From G963666705 sp963666705 (GTDB lineage: Bacteria; Pseudomonadota; Alphaproteobacteria; CADEGL01), in contig CAXXKO010000001.1 of assembly GCA_963666705.2 (NCBI GenBank), positions 558,001-622,000 on the forward strand: a stretch of 64,000 bases of DNA, written 5' to 3'. How positions within the stretch are numbered: position 1 is the stretch's first letter; every line of letters begins with the position of its first letter. This document shows positions 55,406 through 64,000 of this stretch, piece by piece. Made by a program: the position numbers and the translations under genes. The notes under the pieces are model-generated. The model was not told where the DNA came from. It was given only the letters and a program-made list of their open reading frames with translations, and ran no database searches.

Positions 55406-56815
55406 TGTAGATAGCGAATTAAGTTGGCCGGTTTATGTAGCACATCGATTGACCGCTCTGTTGATGTTGTGGCGCCTGTGGGGAAGTGGTCAGGTCGGCG
55501 TAGCCGAGCTGTCCACTTATCCACGGGCGGGTCGCGTCGAGCGGCATCACGCGGCCCTCTTCATGGTGTCTCCTTCCAGAAGCGCGCCATCGCCTCGGTA
55601 GCGGGCGATCGGGCGCGGCCCGTGGAATATGGCGTAGGTGGCGTCCGGATAGTGGTGGACGCGGACCTTGGCCTTGACGTAGTGCGGCCTCAGCGATGAC
55701 GGCGGGATCTGCAGGACGATGCCGTGGAAGCGTACGGTGTTGTCGTTGCCGACGGTGCGCGTCTCCTGGACGCACAGCACGTCGCGCCACTGTTCCGCCG
55801 GCACGGCGACGAAGGCCGAGCCCGGCTCTTCGGGAGCGATCGCGAAGCGCGCATTGTAGTCGGGAATGAAGGTCTCGGCGAGGAAGCGGTTGGCCCCTTC
55901 GATCGTCGAGACGCCGGCCAATGCCAACTCCTTGGGGAGCCGGTCCTGCAAGGTGCGGAAGGCGCGCTCGGAGCGCCCGCGCGCCTCCGGCGAATAGGCC
56001 GCGATGTGCTCGATGCCGAGCTGGGCCAAGGCCCGTCCGAGCTGGGAGGGCTTGTCGCGGTCCACCTTGCCACCCGCCTGGGGGGTGTGGAAGTAGTGGC
56101 TCGCGCGGTCGGTGTAGAGCGCGCACGGCAGCCCGTGCCGGCCGAACACCTCGCCCAGCCCCTGGAAGCTCGACATGGTGCCCTCCTCGGCGACCAGGAA
56201 GCCCGAGTAGATCGCCCCGCTCGCATCGTCCAGAGAGACGATCATATCCTGCTCTTCGTCGCGGCCCGGCAGCCAGCGGTGCGTCGAGCCGTCCTGATGC
56301 AGCATCATGCCCACGAGCGGCCGCCGCGGCCGCTTGCGCCGGTGCGCCCCGCGCCTGGGCGCCGGCGCCGCCAGGCCGCGGCCGTGGAGAAACGTCTTGG
56401 TCCAGGTGTAACCCCAGCGGAAGCCGTGGTCCTTCACCAGGTGCTCGTGGAAGTGCTTGACCGTGAAACCCGCGTAGCGCTCGCGGTAAAGAGCTTCGAC
56501 CCGCATCGCCTCGTCCACCGGCACCCGCTTGGGCGACGGCTTGCCCAGACGCCGGTCCAGAAGCCCCGCATCGCCCTCACACTCGAAACGACGGCACCAG
56601 CGCCGAAACGTGCGCTCGCCGACCCCAAGCACCTCCGCCGCCTCCAACTGGCTCAACGATCCCGCCTCACAACGACCGAAAACATCCCGAAACCTCATCA
56701 TGCGCACACCTTGCAAAACATCTGTCCGTCTCATCCCACCCCCTTCAAACAGGAGGCTCAATAAACCGGACAGATCGTGTGCTACATAGAACGGACAGAT
56801 CGTGTGCTATCTACA
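55406..56815. mobile_element. ISNCY-type insertion sequence
   Basis: The element starts TGTAGATAGCG and ends in CGCTATCTACA-like sequence (GCTATCTACA at 56806-56815), with an inner CGGACAGATCGTGTGCTA copy pair near the right end. A 16-base direct repeat GCTGAGAAATCAAGCC lies on both sides (55390-55405 and 56816-56831), longer than most target duplications. It is 1410 bases long. Confidence 0.85.
55547..56734 (-). CDS. ISNCY-type transposase
   Basis: The 395-residue protein has an N-terminal helix-turn-helix (LSQLEAAEVLGVGERTFRRW), a second helical region and an integrase core: Asp in HQDGSTHRWLP, Asp in LYTDRASHYF, and Glu in PEARGRSERAF. The C-terminal domain is beta-rich. The start at 56734 is MRRTDVL; an internal ATG pair at 56704 is the alternative. 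It looks intact. Confidence 0.85.
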   Translation of the reverse strand: MRRTDVLQGVRMMRFRDVFGRCEAGSLSQLEAAEVLGVGERTFRRWCRRFECEGDAGLLDRRLGKPSPKRVPVDEAMRVEALYRERYAGFTVKHFHEHLVKDHGFRWGYTWTKTFLHGRGLAAPAPRRGAHRRKRPRRPLVGMMLHQDGSTHRWLPGRDEEQDMIVSLDDASGAIYSGFLVAEEGTMSSFQGLGEVFGRHGLPCALYTDRASHYFHTPQAGGKVDRDKPSQLGRALAQLGIEHIAAYSPEARGRSERAFRTLQDRLPKELALAGVSTIEGANRFLAETFIPDYNARFAIAPEEPGSAFVAVPAEQWRDVLCVQETRTVGNDNTVRFHGIVLQIPPSSLRPHYVKAKVRVHHYPDATYAIFHGPRPIARYRGDGALLEGDTMKRAA

Positions 56816-56831
56816 GCTGAGAAATCAAGCC

Positions 56832-57140
56832 TTGCAAGCACGGTTCCACCGGCTTATACATTGGGGTTCGCGCCCATGGCCGGATGACTCCGGATGCGGG
56901 ATAAGCGCTGCTGTTTGACATTATGCATAAGATGGAAGGGATGCGCGGGTGGCGGCGTTGGGTGTTTTGCCGTGCCCGTGCATTGGGGATTGCATGCTGG
57001 GTTGTGCGGTGTTGGGGTCTATGGCTTTTGGCGCTGGATGGTCTGTTTGCGGTTCCCATCACATGCGGGAGAGCTCTTGAAGTTGCCGTGACGCGGGTGG
57101 TTGGTGTTTTTGATCCGTTGATCCGTGTCGTGGCGGAGTT
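56832..57140 (+). other. rRNA operon leader
   Basis: This 309-base stretch lies between the ISNCY element and the 16S gene. TTGACA at 56915-56920 could be a -35 box, but no good -10 box follows at the right distance. Short ORFs here show no protein-like signal. The region must hold the rRNA promoter unless the insertion displaced it. Confidence 0.5.
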
Positions 57141-58663
<1,523 letters not shown>

Positions 58664-58782
58664 GTCGGGGATCAGATACCAGGGATCGGGGATCGGAATG
58701 TCCCGGGTCCCGAAGGGTCTGGCCTCTGAACTTACATTCGACCGGCGAAGCGCGCGGCGCCGCCCCCAGCGCATCCCTTCCG

Positions 58783-58861
58783 CTCAGAGGACAGAAGACG
58801 GGGATCGGGGATCAGAAGAGGTCTCGGCTCTGATCCCTGACATCTGATCCCTGTCTTCTGG
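58783..58861 (+). repeat. 7-nt-repeat hairpin, 16S/tRNA-Ala junction
   Basis: CAGAGGACAGAAGAC and GGGATC units (58784-58819) are followed by the complementary TCTGATCCCTG...GTCTTCTG (58828-58861). The arms can pair over most of their length and the hairpin ends immediately before tRNA-Ala. The family recurs at every RNA junction of this operon. Confidence 0.8.
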
Positions 58862-58864
58862 GCT

Positions 58865-58940
58865 GGGGCTGTAGCTCAGCTGGGAGAGCACCTGTTTTGC
58901 AAGCAGGGGGTCGACGGTTCGAATCCGTTCAGCTCCACCA
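58865..58940 (+). tRNA. tRNA-Ala (TGC anticodon)
   Basis: A 76-base cloverleaf with anticodon TGC in CTGTTTTGCAAGCAG, T-arm GGTTCGAATCC and encoded CCA. It lies first in the 16S-23S spacer, before tRNA-Ile, the reverse of the usual order. Confidence 0.95.
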
Positions 58941-58941
58941 G

Positions 58942-59050
58942 GTCCAGAAGACAGATGTCAGAGGACAGAAGACAGAGGGGCCGTGAGGATGATCGCCGTT
59001 GGCGCCTGCCTCCTTCTCTGACATCTGTATTCTGGCATCTGGCCTCTGAG
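58942..59050 (+). repeat. 7-nt-repeat hairpin, tRNA-Ala/tRNA-Ile junction
   Basis: Left arm (CAGAAGA-CAGATGT-CAGAGGA-CAGAAGA-CAG) at 58945-58976 and right arm (TCTGACATCTGTATTCTGG...CCTCTG) at 59016-59049 are complementary with a few mismatches. They fill the gap between the two tRNAs. Confidence 0.8.
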
Positions 59051-59052
59051 CC

Positions 59053-59129
59053 GGGCCTGTAGCTCAGTTGGTCAGAGCGCGCGCTTGATAAGCGTGAGGT
59101 CGGAAGTTCAAATCTTCCCAGGCCCACCA
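59053..59129 (+). tRNA. tRNA-Ile (GAT anticodon)
   Basis: A 77-base cloverleaf with anticodon GAT in CGCTTGATAAGCG, T-arm AGTTCAAATCT and encoded CCA. Confidence 0.95.
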
Positions 59130-59131
59130 GG

Positions 59132-59601
59132 TTCAGAGGACAGAATACAGGGATCGGGGATCAGAAGGCGTCTGGGTTTATTGGTTTTGTTATATGGATG
59201 CGGGGCCGGGTGTGATGAGGCCGGGCGCGGGGAAGCGATCTGATCCCTGTGTTCTGTCCTCTGTCATCTGAAACTGGCATTCGGCTGGTTGACATTGTGA
59301 AGAGGGTTCTTGACGTACGCCGCGGGGCGAGTGTGCACCGCGGCGAGGAGCCGGATGTGATGTGGCCGGGAGCGGGGAAGCGATCTGATCCCTGTCTTCT
59401 GTCTTCTGTCCTCTGGCCCCGACCGTGTCGCGGGATGGCGGCCCGGGGGCTTTGCCGAGCTCCGGGTGCCGTGCGTTCCGCGATGCATCGTGACGGCGGC
59501 CCTCGCTCGTCCGACACTTGGCATCTGTCCTCTGACATCTGTCATCTGTCCTCTGAGAGCCGCCGTTCAGCGGGTTTTGCTCCTGCGTGAGCGGGATTAA
59601 A
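59132..59601 (+). repeat. tRNA-Ile/23S spacer with repeat arms and a duplicated block
   Basis: A left arm (CAGAGGACAGAATACAGGGA, 59133-59166) is followed by three right-type arms: 59239-59272, 59385-59415 and 59520-59560, all made of GATCCCTG, TCTTCTG, TCCTCTG and ACATCTG units. A block starting TGTGATG(A/T)GGCCGGG is present twice, at 59211 and 59356, each leading into a right arm. No gene is seen in this 470-base spacer. Confidence 0.75.
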
Positions 59602-60778
59602 GCTGAGCAAGCGCGAGAAGGGCATTTGGTGGATGCCTTGGCACTGAGAGGCGATGAAGGACGTGGCACCCTGCGAAAAGTCCCGGGGAGTTGGGAGCAA
59701 GCCTTGATCCGGGAATGTCCGAATGGGGAAACCCGGCCCTTAGGGGTCATCGCATTCTGAATCCATAGGGATGCGAAGCGAACCCGGCGAACTGAAACAT
59801 CTCATTAGCCGGAGGAAAGGAAATCAACCGAGACTCCGTGAGTAGTGGTGAGCGAAAGCGGACCAGGCCAGTGGCCGAGCTGGCGCAACCGGAACCGTCT
59901 GGAAAGTCGGGCCGCAGCGGGTGACAGCCCCGTACGGGTAGCGCGTTGGTTCGGTCCTCGAGTAGGGCGGGACACGAGAAATCCTGTCTGAACGTGGGGG
60001 GACCACCCTCCAAGCCTAAGTACTCCTCAGTGACCGATAGTGAACCAGTACCGTGAGGGAAAGGTGAAAAGCACCCCGATGAGGGGAGTGAAACAGTTCC
60101 TGAAACCGGATGCCTACGAGCAGTCGGAGGGCGGGGCCGCGCCTACGGGCGCGGTTGGTGCCTGACGGCGTACCTTTTGTATAATGGGTCAGCGAGTTTG
60201 TCTTTCCAGCGAGCTTAAGCCGATAGGCGTAGGCGCAGCGAAAGCGAGTCTGAAGAGGGCGCTTGAGTTGGGGGGATAAGACCCGAAACCGGGTGATCTA
60301 GCCATGGGCAGGCTGAAGGTGGGGTAACACCCACTGGAGGGCCGCACCCACCTATGTTGAAAAATGGGGGGATGACCTGTGGCTAGGGGTGAAAGGCCAA
60401 TCAAACCCGGAGATAGCTGGTTCTCCGCGAAAGCTATTTAGGTAGCGCGTCGCGTGATGGCCGTCGGGGGTAGAGCACTGGATGGGTGCGGGGGGCGCGA
60501 GTCTTACCAAACCTAACCAAACTCCGAATACCGGCGAGCTTAGCGCGGCAGACAGACCATGGGTGATAAGGTCCGTGGTCGAGAGGGAAACAGCCCAGAC
60601 CGCCGGCTAAGGTCCCCAAGTCATGGCTAAGTGGAAAAGGAAGTGGGAAGGCCAAGACAACCAGGAAGTTGGCTTAGAAGCAGCCATCTTTTAAAGAAAG
60701 CGTAACAGCTCACTGGTCTAGGCAAGCCGTCCCGCGCCGAAGATGTACCGGGGCTCAAGCCATGCACCGAAGCCGCGG

Positions 60779-61230
60779 GTGTCAGAGGACAGTTGTCAGA
60801 TGACAGAGGGCAGAAAGGGAGTGGGGTCGATATCCTCGTTTGAGGACCTCGAGGTCTTTCAGCGTGCGTATCGTCTTTCTCTTTCTGTTCATAAGGCCAG
60901 TTTGGATTTTCCGTCGATGGAGCAGCACGCTTTGGCGGATCAGGTCCGCCGCGCGTCGAAGAGTATATGTGCGAACCTCGCGGAAGGGTTCGGCAAGCAG
61001 GCGCATTCGACGGCGGAGTTCAAACGGTTCATACAGATAGCGCTCGGGTCCAGCGACGAGATGCGCGTATGGATTCGATATTGCCTGGACCTCGGTTACA
61101 TCGACCGAGCGACGTGGCGGGCATGGCGCGATGAATATCTCGAGATCTCGAAGATGCTCCAGGGGTTGCACCGGAGCTGGAGATGACGGGGTATTCTGTC
61201 ATCTGTCGTCTGTCATCTGTCCTCTGACAC
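60779..61230 (+). other. 23S intervening sequence in helix 45
   Basis: GTGTCAGAGGACAG (60779-60792) and CTGTCCTCTGACAC (61217-61230) are perfectly complementary, and repeat units inside them extend the stem. The insert interrupts the 23S between AAGCCGCGG and GGTAGCGGAGCG, the helix-45 site where intervening sequences occur in other bacteria. RNase III normally cuts such stems, leaving a fragmented but working 23S. It encodes an S23-type protein. Confidence 0.93.
60800..61186 (+). CDS. 23S rRNA intervening-sequence protein (S23, four-helix bundle)
   Basis: The 128-residue protein has the pattern of the 23S-IVP/S23 family: FEDLEVFQRAYRLSLSVH, then LADQVRRASKSICANLAEG and the last helices EFKRFIQIALGSSDEM...YCLDLGYI. 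Family members are four-helix bundles of unknown role. The reading direction is the same as the rRNA, so it would have to be translated from the excised fragment or precursor. The ATG at 60800 lies inside the stem repeats; a GTG at 60821 is an alternative. Confidence 0.88.
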   Translation: MTEGRKGVGSISSFEDLEVFQRAYRLSLSVHKASLDFPSMEQHALADQVRRASKSICANLAEGFGKQAHSTAEFKRFIQIALGSSDEMRVWIRYCLDLGYIDRATWRAWRDEYLEISKMLQGLHRSWR

Positions 61231-61393
61231 GGTAGCGGAGCGTTCCGTAGGCCTGTGAAGGTGGCCCGTGAGGGCTGCTGGAGGTATCGGAAGTGAGAAT
61301 GCTGACATGAGTAGCGATAAAGAGTGTGAGAAACACTCTCGCCGCAAGTCCAAGGGTTCCTGCGCAAGGCTAATCCGCGCAGGGTGAGCCGGC

Positions 61394-61426
<33 letters not shown>

Positions 61427-61693
61427 GAACCAGGTGAATATTCCTGGGCCTGCCGGGATGTGACGGATGGCGTGTGTGGTGCGGGCTTGTTGGAGTGCCT
61501 GTTGCCGCGAAGCCGTCCCGGGAAATAGCCCCGGCTTTAGACCGTACCCTAAACCGACACAGGTGGACTGGTAGAGCATACCGAGGCGCTTGAGAGAACG
61601 GTGTTGAAGGAACTCGGCAAATTGCCCCCGTAACTTCGGGAGAAGGGGGCCCCGGCCTTGGGCAACCAGGGTCGGGGGGCACAGACCAGGGGG

Positions 61694-61729
<36 letters not shown>

Positions 61730-61803
61730 GTCGCAAGACGACGTATAGGGTCTGACGCCTGCCCGGTGCCGGAAGGTTAAGGGGAGGGGTGAGAGCTCCG
61801 AAC

Positions 61804-61895
<92 letters not shown>

Positions 61896-62151
61896 CGACT
61901 TCCCCACTGTCTCCAACACCGACTCAGCGAAATTGAACTCTCCGTGAAGATGCGGAGTCCCCGCGGTCAGACGGAAAGACCCCGTGCACCTTTACTACAG
62001 CTTTGCAGTGGTATCAGGGCGTGGATGTGTAGGATAGGCGGGAGCCTTCGAAGCGGTGGCGCCAGTTGCCGTGGAGGCATCCTTGAAATACCGCCCTTCT
62101 GCCTCCTGCTATCTAACCGCGGCCCGTGAACCCGGGTCCGGGACCCTGCAT

Positions 62152-62182
<31 letters not shown>

Positions 62183-62324
62183 CAAAGAGTAACGGAGGCG
62201 CGCGATGGTGGGCTCAAGCTGGTCGGAAATCAGCTGTGGAGTGCAATGGCACAAGCCCGCCTGACTGCGAGGCCGACGGGCCGAGCAGAGACGAAAGTCG
62301 GCCATAGTGATCCGGTGGTCCCGC

Positions 62325-62378
<54 letters not shown>

Positions 62379-62407
62379 ACCCCCCAAGAGTTCACATCGA
62401 CGGGGGT

Positions 62408-62505
<98 letters not shown>

Positions 62506-62860
62506 GAACGTCGTGAGACAGTTCGGTCCCTATCTGCCGTGGGTGTTGGAAGTTTGCGAGGCGCTGCCCCCAGTACGAGAGGACCGGGGTGGACGCACCT
62601 CTGGTGGACCGGTTGTCGCGCCAGCGGCACAGCCGGGTAGCTAAGTGCGGACGGGATAACCGCTGAAGGCATCTAAGCGGGAAGCCCCCCTCAAGACCAG
62701 ACTTCCCTCGAGAGCCGTGGTAGACCACCACGTTGATAGGCCGGGAGTGGAAGCGCGGCAACGCGTGCAGCCGACCGGTACTAATCGCTCGATAGGCTTG
62801 CTCAGCCTCTCGCGCGCGCAGGAGCAAAACCCGCGGGACGGCCCCTTGGCCGTCCCAGAT

Positions 62861-62962
62861 CACAGAAGACAGAAGACAGAAGACAGAGGGAGCGGTCGCC
62901 GCCGGCCGCGCCACCCTTCCGACTTCTGATATCCGACCTCTGACCTCTGTCTTCTGTCTTCC
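62861..62962 (+). repeat. 7-nt-repeat hairpin, 23S/5S junction
   Basis: Left arm CAGAAGACAGAAGACAGAAG (62864-62890) and right arm TCTGACCTCTGTCTTCTGTC (62936-62959) can pair, closing a GC-rich loop. The hairpin ends just before 5S. Confidence 0.8.
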
Positions 62963-62965
62963 CGC

Positions 62966-63083
62966 GACCTGGTGGTCATGGCGAGGGGCCCACACCCGAT
63001 CCCATCCCGAACTCGGCCGTGAAAACCCTCAGCGCCGATGGTACTGCGTCTTAAGGCGTGGGAGAGTAGGTCGCCGCCAGGTC
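62966..63083 (+). rRNA. rrf: 5S ribosomal RNA
   Basis: About 118 bases from GACCTGGTGGTCATGGCG to CGCCGCCAGGTC, with the conserved ACCCGATCCCATCCCGAACTC and GGTACTGCGTCTT segments. The two ends pair (ACCTGG with CCAGGT). Confidence 0.95.
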
Positions 63084-63085
63084 TC

Positions 63086-63240
63086 GGGAAGACAGAACAC
63101 AGAGATCGGAACACAGAGATCGGATGCACCATGCCGACCCCAAGAGCCCTCTCCACAATATCAAGCGCCAAGACAGGGCGGGAAACACGAAGCCAAACAA
63201 ACACATCCGATCCCTGATCCCTGATCCCTGTCCTCTGATA
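63086..63240 (+). repeat. 7-nt-repeat hairpin, 5S/tRNA-fMet junction
   Basis: GGAAGACAGAACACAGAGATC (63087-63125 region) faces ATCCGATCCCTGATCCCTGA and CTGTCCTCTG (63206-63239). The arms are complementary with some slips. About 75 bases between them hold no recognisable feature. Confidence 0.7.
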
Positions 63241-63241
63241 C

Positions 63242-63318
<77 letters not shown>

Positions 63319-63323
63319 AATAA

Positions 63324-63362
63324 AACGCCGCTAATCCAATAAGTTAGCGGCGTTTTTCTTTT
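63324..63362 (+). terminator. Rho-independent terminator of the rRNA operon
   Basis: AACGCCGCTAA (63324-63334) and TTAGCGGCGTT (63344-63354) form a perfect 11-bp stem with a 9-base loop, followed by a T-rich run (TTTCTTTT). It directly follows tRNA-fMet. Confidence 0.93.
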
Positions 63363-63544
63363 CCGTCTATTCGCCAAGATTCCGGATTGGCAAACGATTG
63401 GCAAACACTTTGAATCAAACTCCAGCGTACGGCTGACGTCGTTCTTGGGTAAAGGTTCGGTTGGGCCGTAAGCGTTCGTTCAGGCGTAAGTGTTCGTTCA
63501 GGCCGTGGAATCAGCGCGGACGTTTCTATCCGCCCCGGCGGATC
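63363..63544. repeat. Short direct repeats after the rRNA terminator
   Basis: ATTGGCAAAC occurs twice in a row at about 63387-63408, and GTTCGTTCAGGC twice at about 63474-63503. No gene is seen. Such repeats next to a tRNA can mark a past integration site, but nothing here shows that directly. Confidence 0.35.
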
Positions 63545-64000
63545 TTAGCGATTGAGGGTGCGTTTCCAGTCCCGTCGCAGGGGCCGGAGCCAGACATCCT
63601 TTTTCGGCTTGTCGGACTGCCTGTGCCGGTCGTAGCGCCCGCGCCCCTGGGTGGTCCCGACGCGGGTCCAGCCGGAGGCCCTGTAAACGGCGCCGGTGTA
63701 GCGCGGGGTCTCGACGAAGGTCTCGATGAGCACGGGCGTGGTGTTGTAGCGCTCGGTCCAGTCATCGGGCAGGCGCCGGCGGATGATGGCCAGGATGTGC
63801 GAACCCAGGTTGGGGATCTTGATCCAGGGCAGGATCAGGAACCTCGGGTTGTCGACCACGAAGGGAAGGTTCTTCTCGCGCAGTTGCCGTGTCCATCCGA
63901 TGAAGGTGTCGCGCGGGGCGAGCTTCCACGCGGCGGTGGAGAAGCCGAGCATGGCGAGCGGCCAGCCGTTTCGGTCATGGACGGCGTAGCGCATCTGGGC
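63545..64000 (-). CDS. DruA/DUF4338-like protein, partial at window edge
   Basis: The frame is open from the window end (64000) to a stop at 63545, 151 residues. The pattern LAMLGFSTAAWKLAPRDTFIGW, NPRFLILPWIKIPNLGSHIL, then ETFVETPRYTGAVYRASGW and GRGRYDRH matches DUF4338, the family of DruA from the Druantia anti-phage system. DUF4338 proteins also occur alone beside mobile elements. The N-terminal half and any partner genes lie outside the window, so a defence role cannot be decided. Confidence 0.65.
   Translation of the reverse strand, partial: AQMRYAVHDRNGWPLAMLGFSTAAWKLAPRDTFIGWTRQLREKNLPFVVDNPRFLILPWIKIPNLGSHILAIIRRRLPDDWTERYNTTPVLIETFVETPRYTGAVYRASGWTRVGTTQGRGRYDRHRQSDKPKKDVWLRPLRRDWKRTLNR

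Noticed and set aside
63387..63503. Attachment site of an integrated element
   Set aside because: Short direct repeats next to tRNA-fMet are present, but no integrase gene or matching second repeat copy is in view.

Overview
The window comes from a GC-rich alphaproteobacterium. The 16S sequence near 57141-58656 has the alphaproteobacterial layout and signature stretches, and the oxygen-sensor-type Crp/Fnr protein has the FnrN cysteine spacing seen in that class. The genus cannot be named from the sequence. The stretch is rich in insertion sequences (IS256, IS1595, IS21, IS4 and ISNCY families, some nested) and in genes with a single lesion. That fits a genome in decay or expansion, though some indels could be assembly errors.

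Layout. 1-1026 holds two transposase remnants. 1122-7374 holds a metallo-beta-lactamase-fold hydrolase and a sugar/polysaccharide block: a GalE-like epimerase and a secreted PelA-like deacetylase on +, and RfbA with a frameshifted RfbB on -. 7461-17901 looks like a catabolic locus for a nitrogenous compound: a ureohydrolase divergent from an IclR regulator, then hydantoinase A and B, an SDR oxidoreductase and a three-subunit molybdenum hydroxylase (FAD, 2Fe-2S and Mo subunits). 18028-28128 is the most unusual part: an Fnr-type regulator, a DUF4384 gene gutted by an IS21 element, a secreted serpin with an inhibitory-type hinge, a secreted caspase-like protease with eight C-terminal repeats, and a second caspase-like/SH3 gene carrying a frameshift.

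28132-39498 is mostly metabolic and housekeeping: an Old Yellow Enzyme-type reductase, a LivF remnant, a LeuCD-type hydro-lyase pair, a MetE-like protein, PriA, a transaldolase-like aldolase, DUF484-XerC and an acyl-CoA dehydrogenase. 39499-44469 is one IS1595-family transposon with an 8-bp target duplication. It carries passenger genes, one of which is itself split by two IS4 elements. Removing the transposon restores a 4-bp start/stop overlap between the acyl-CoA dehydrogenase and a glutathione-transferase-like gene. 45180-55296 holds a frameshifted acyl-CoA ligase, a polyamine-type ABC transporter (one permease gene with a stop codon), a trimethylamine-dehydrogenase-like flavoprotein, a TetR/BetI remnant and an N-acyl-D-amino-acid deacylase-like amidohydrolase. 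An ISNCY element (55406-56815) ends about 325 bp before the rRNA operon.

The rRNA operon (57141-63362) reads 16S, tRNA-Ala, tRNA-Ile, 23S, 5S, tRNA-fMet, terminator. The two spacer tRNAs are in the reverse of the usual order. The 23S gene has an intervening sequence encoding an S23-type four-helix protein. Every junction between mature RNAs, and the intervening sequence itself, is bracketed by arms of one degenerate 7-nt repeat family that can fold into long hairpins. The window ends in a DruA/DUF4338-like gene cut by the edge.
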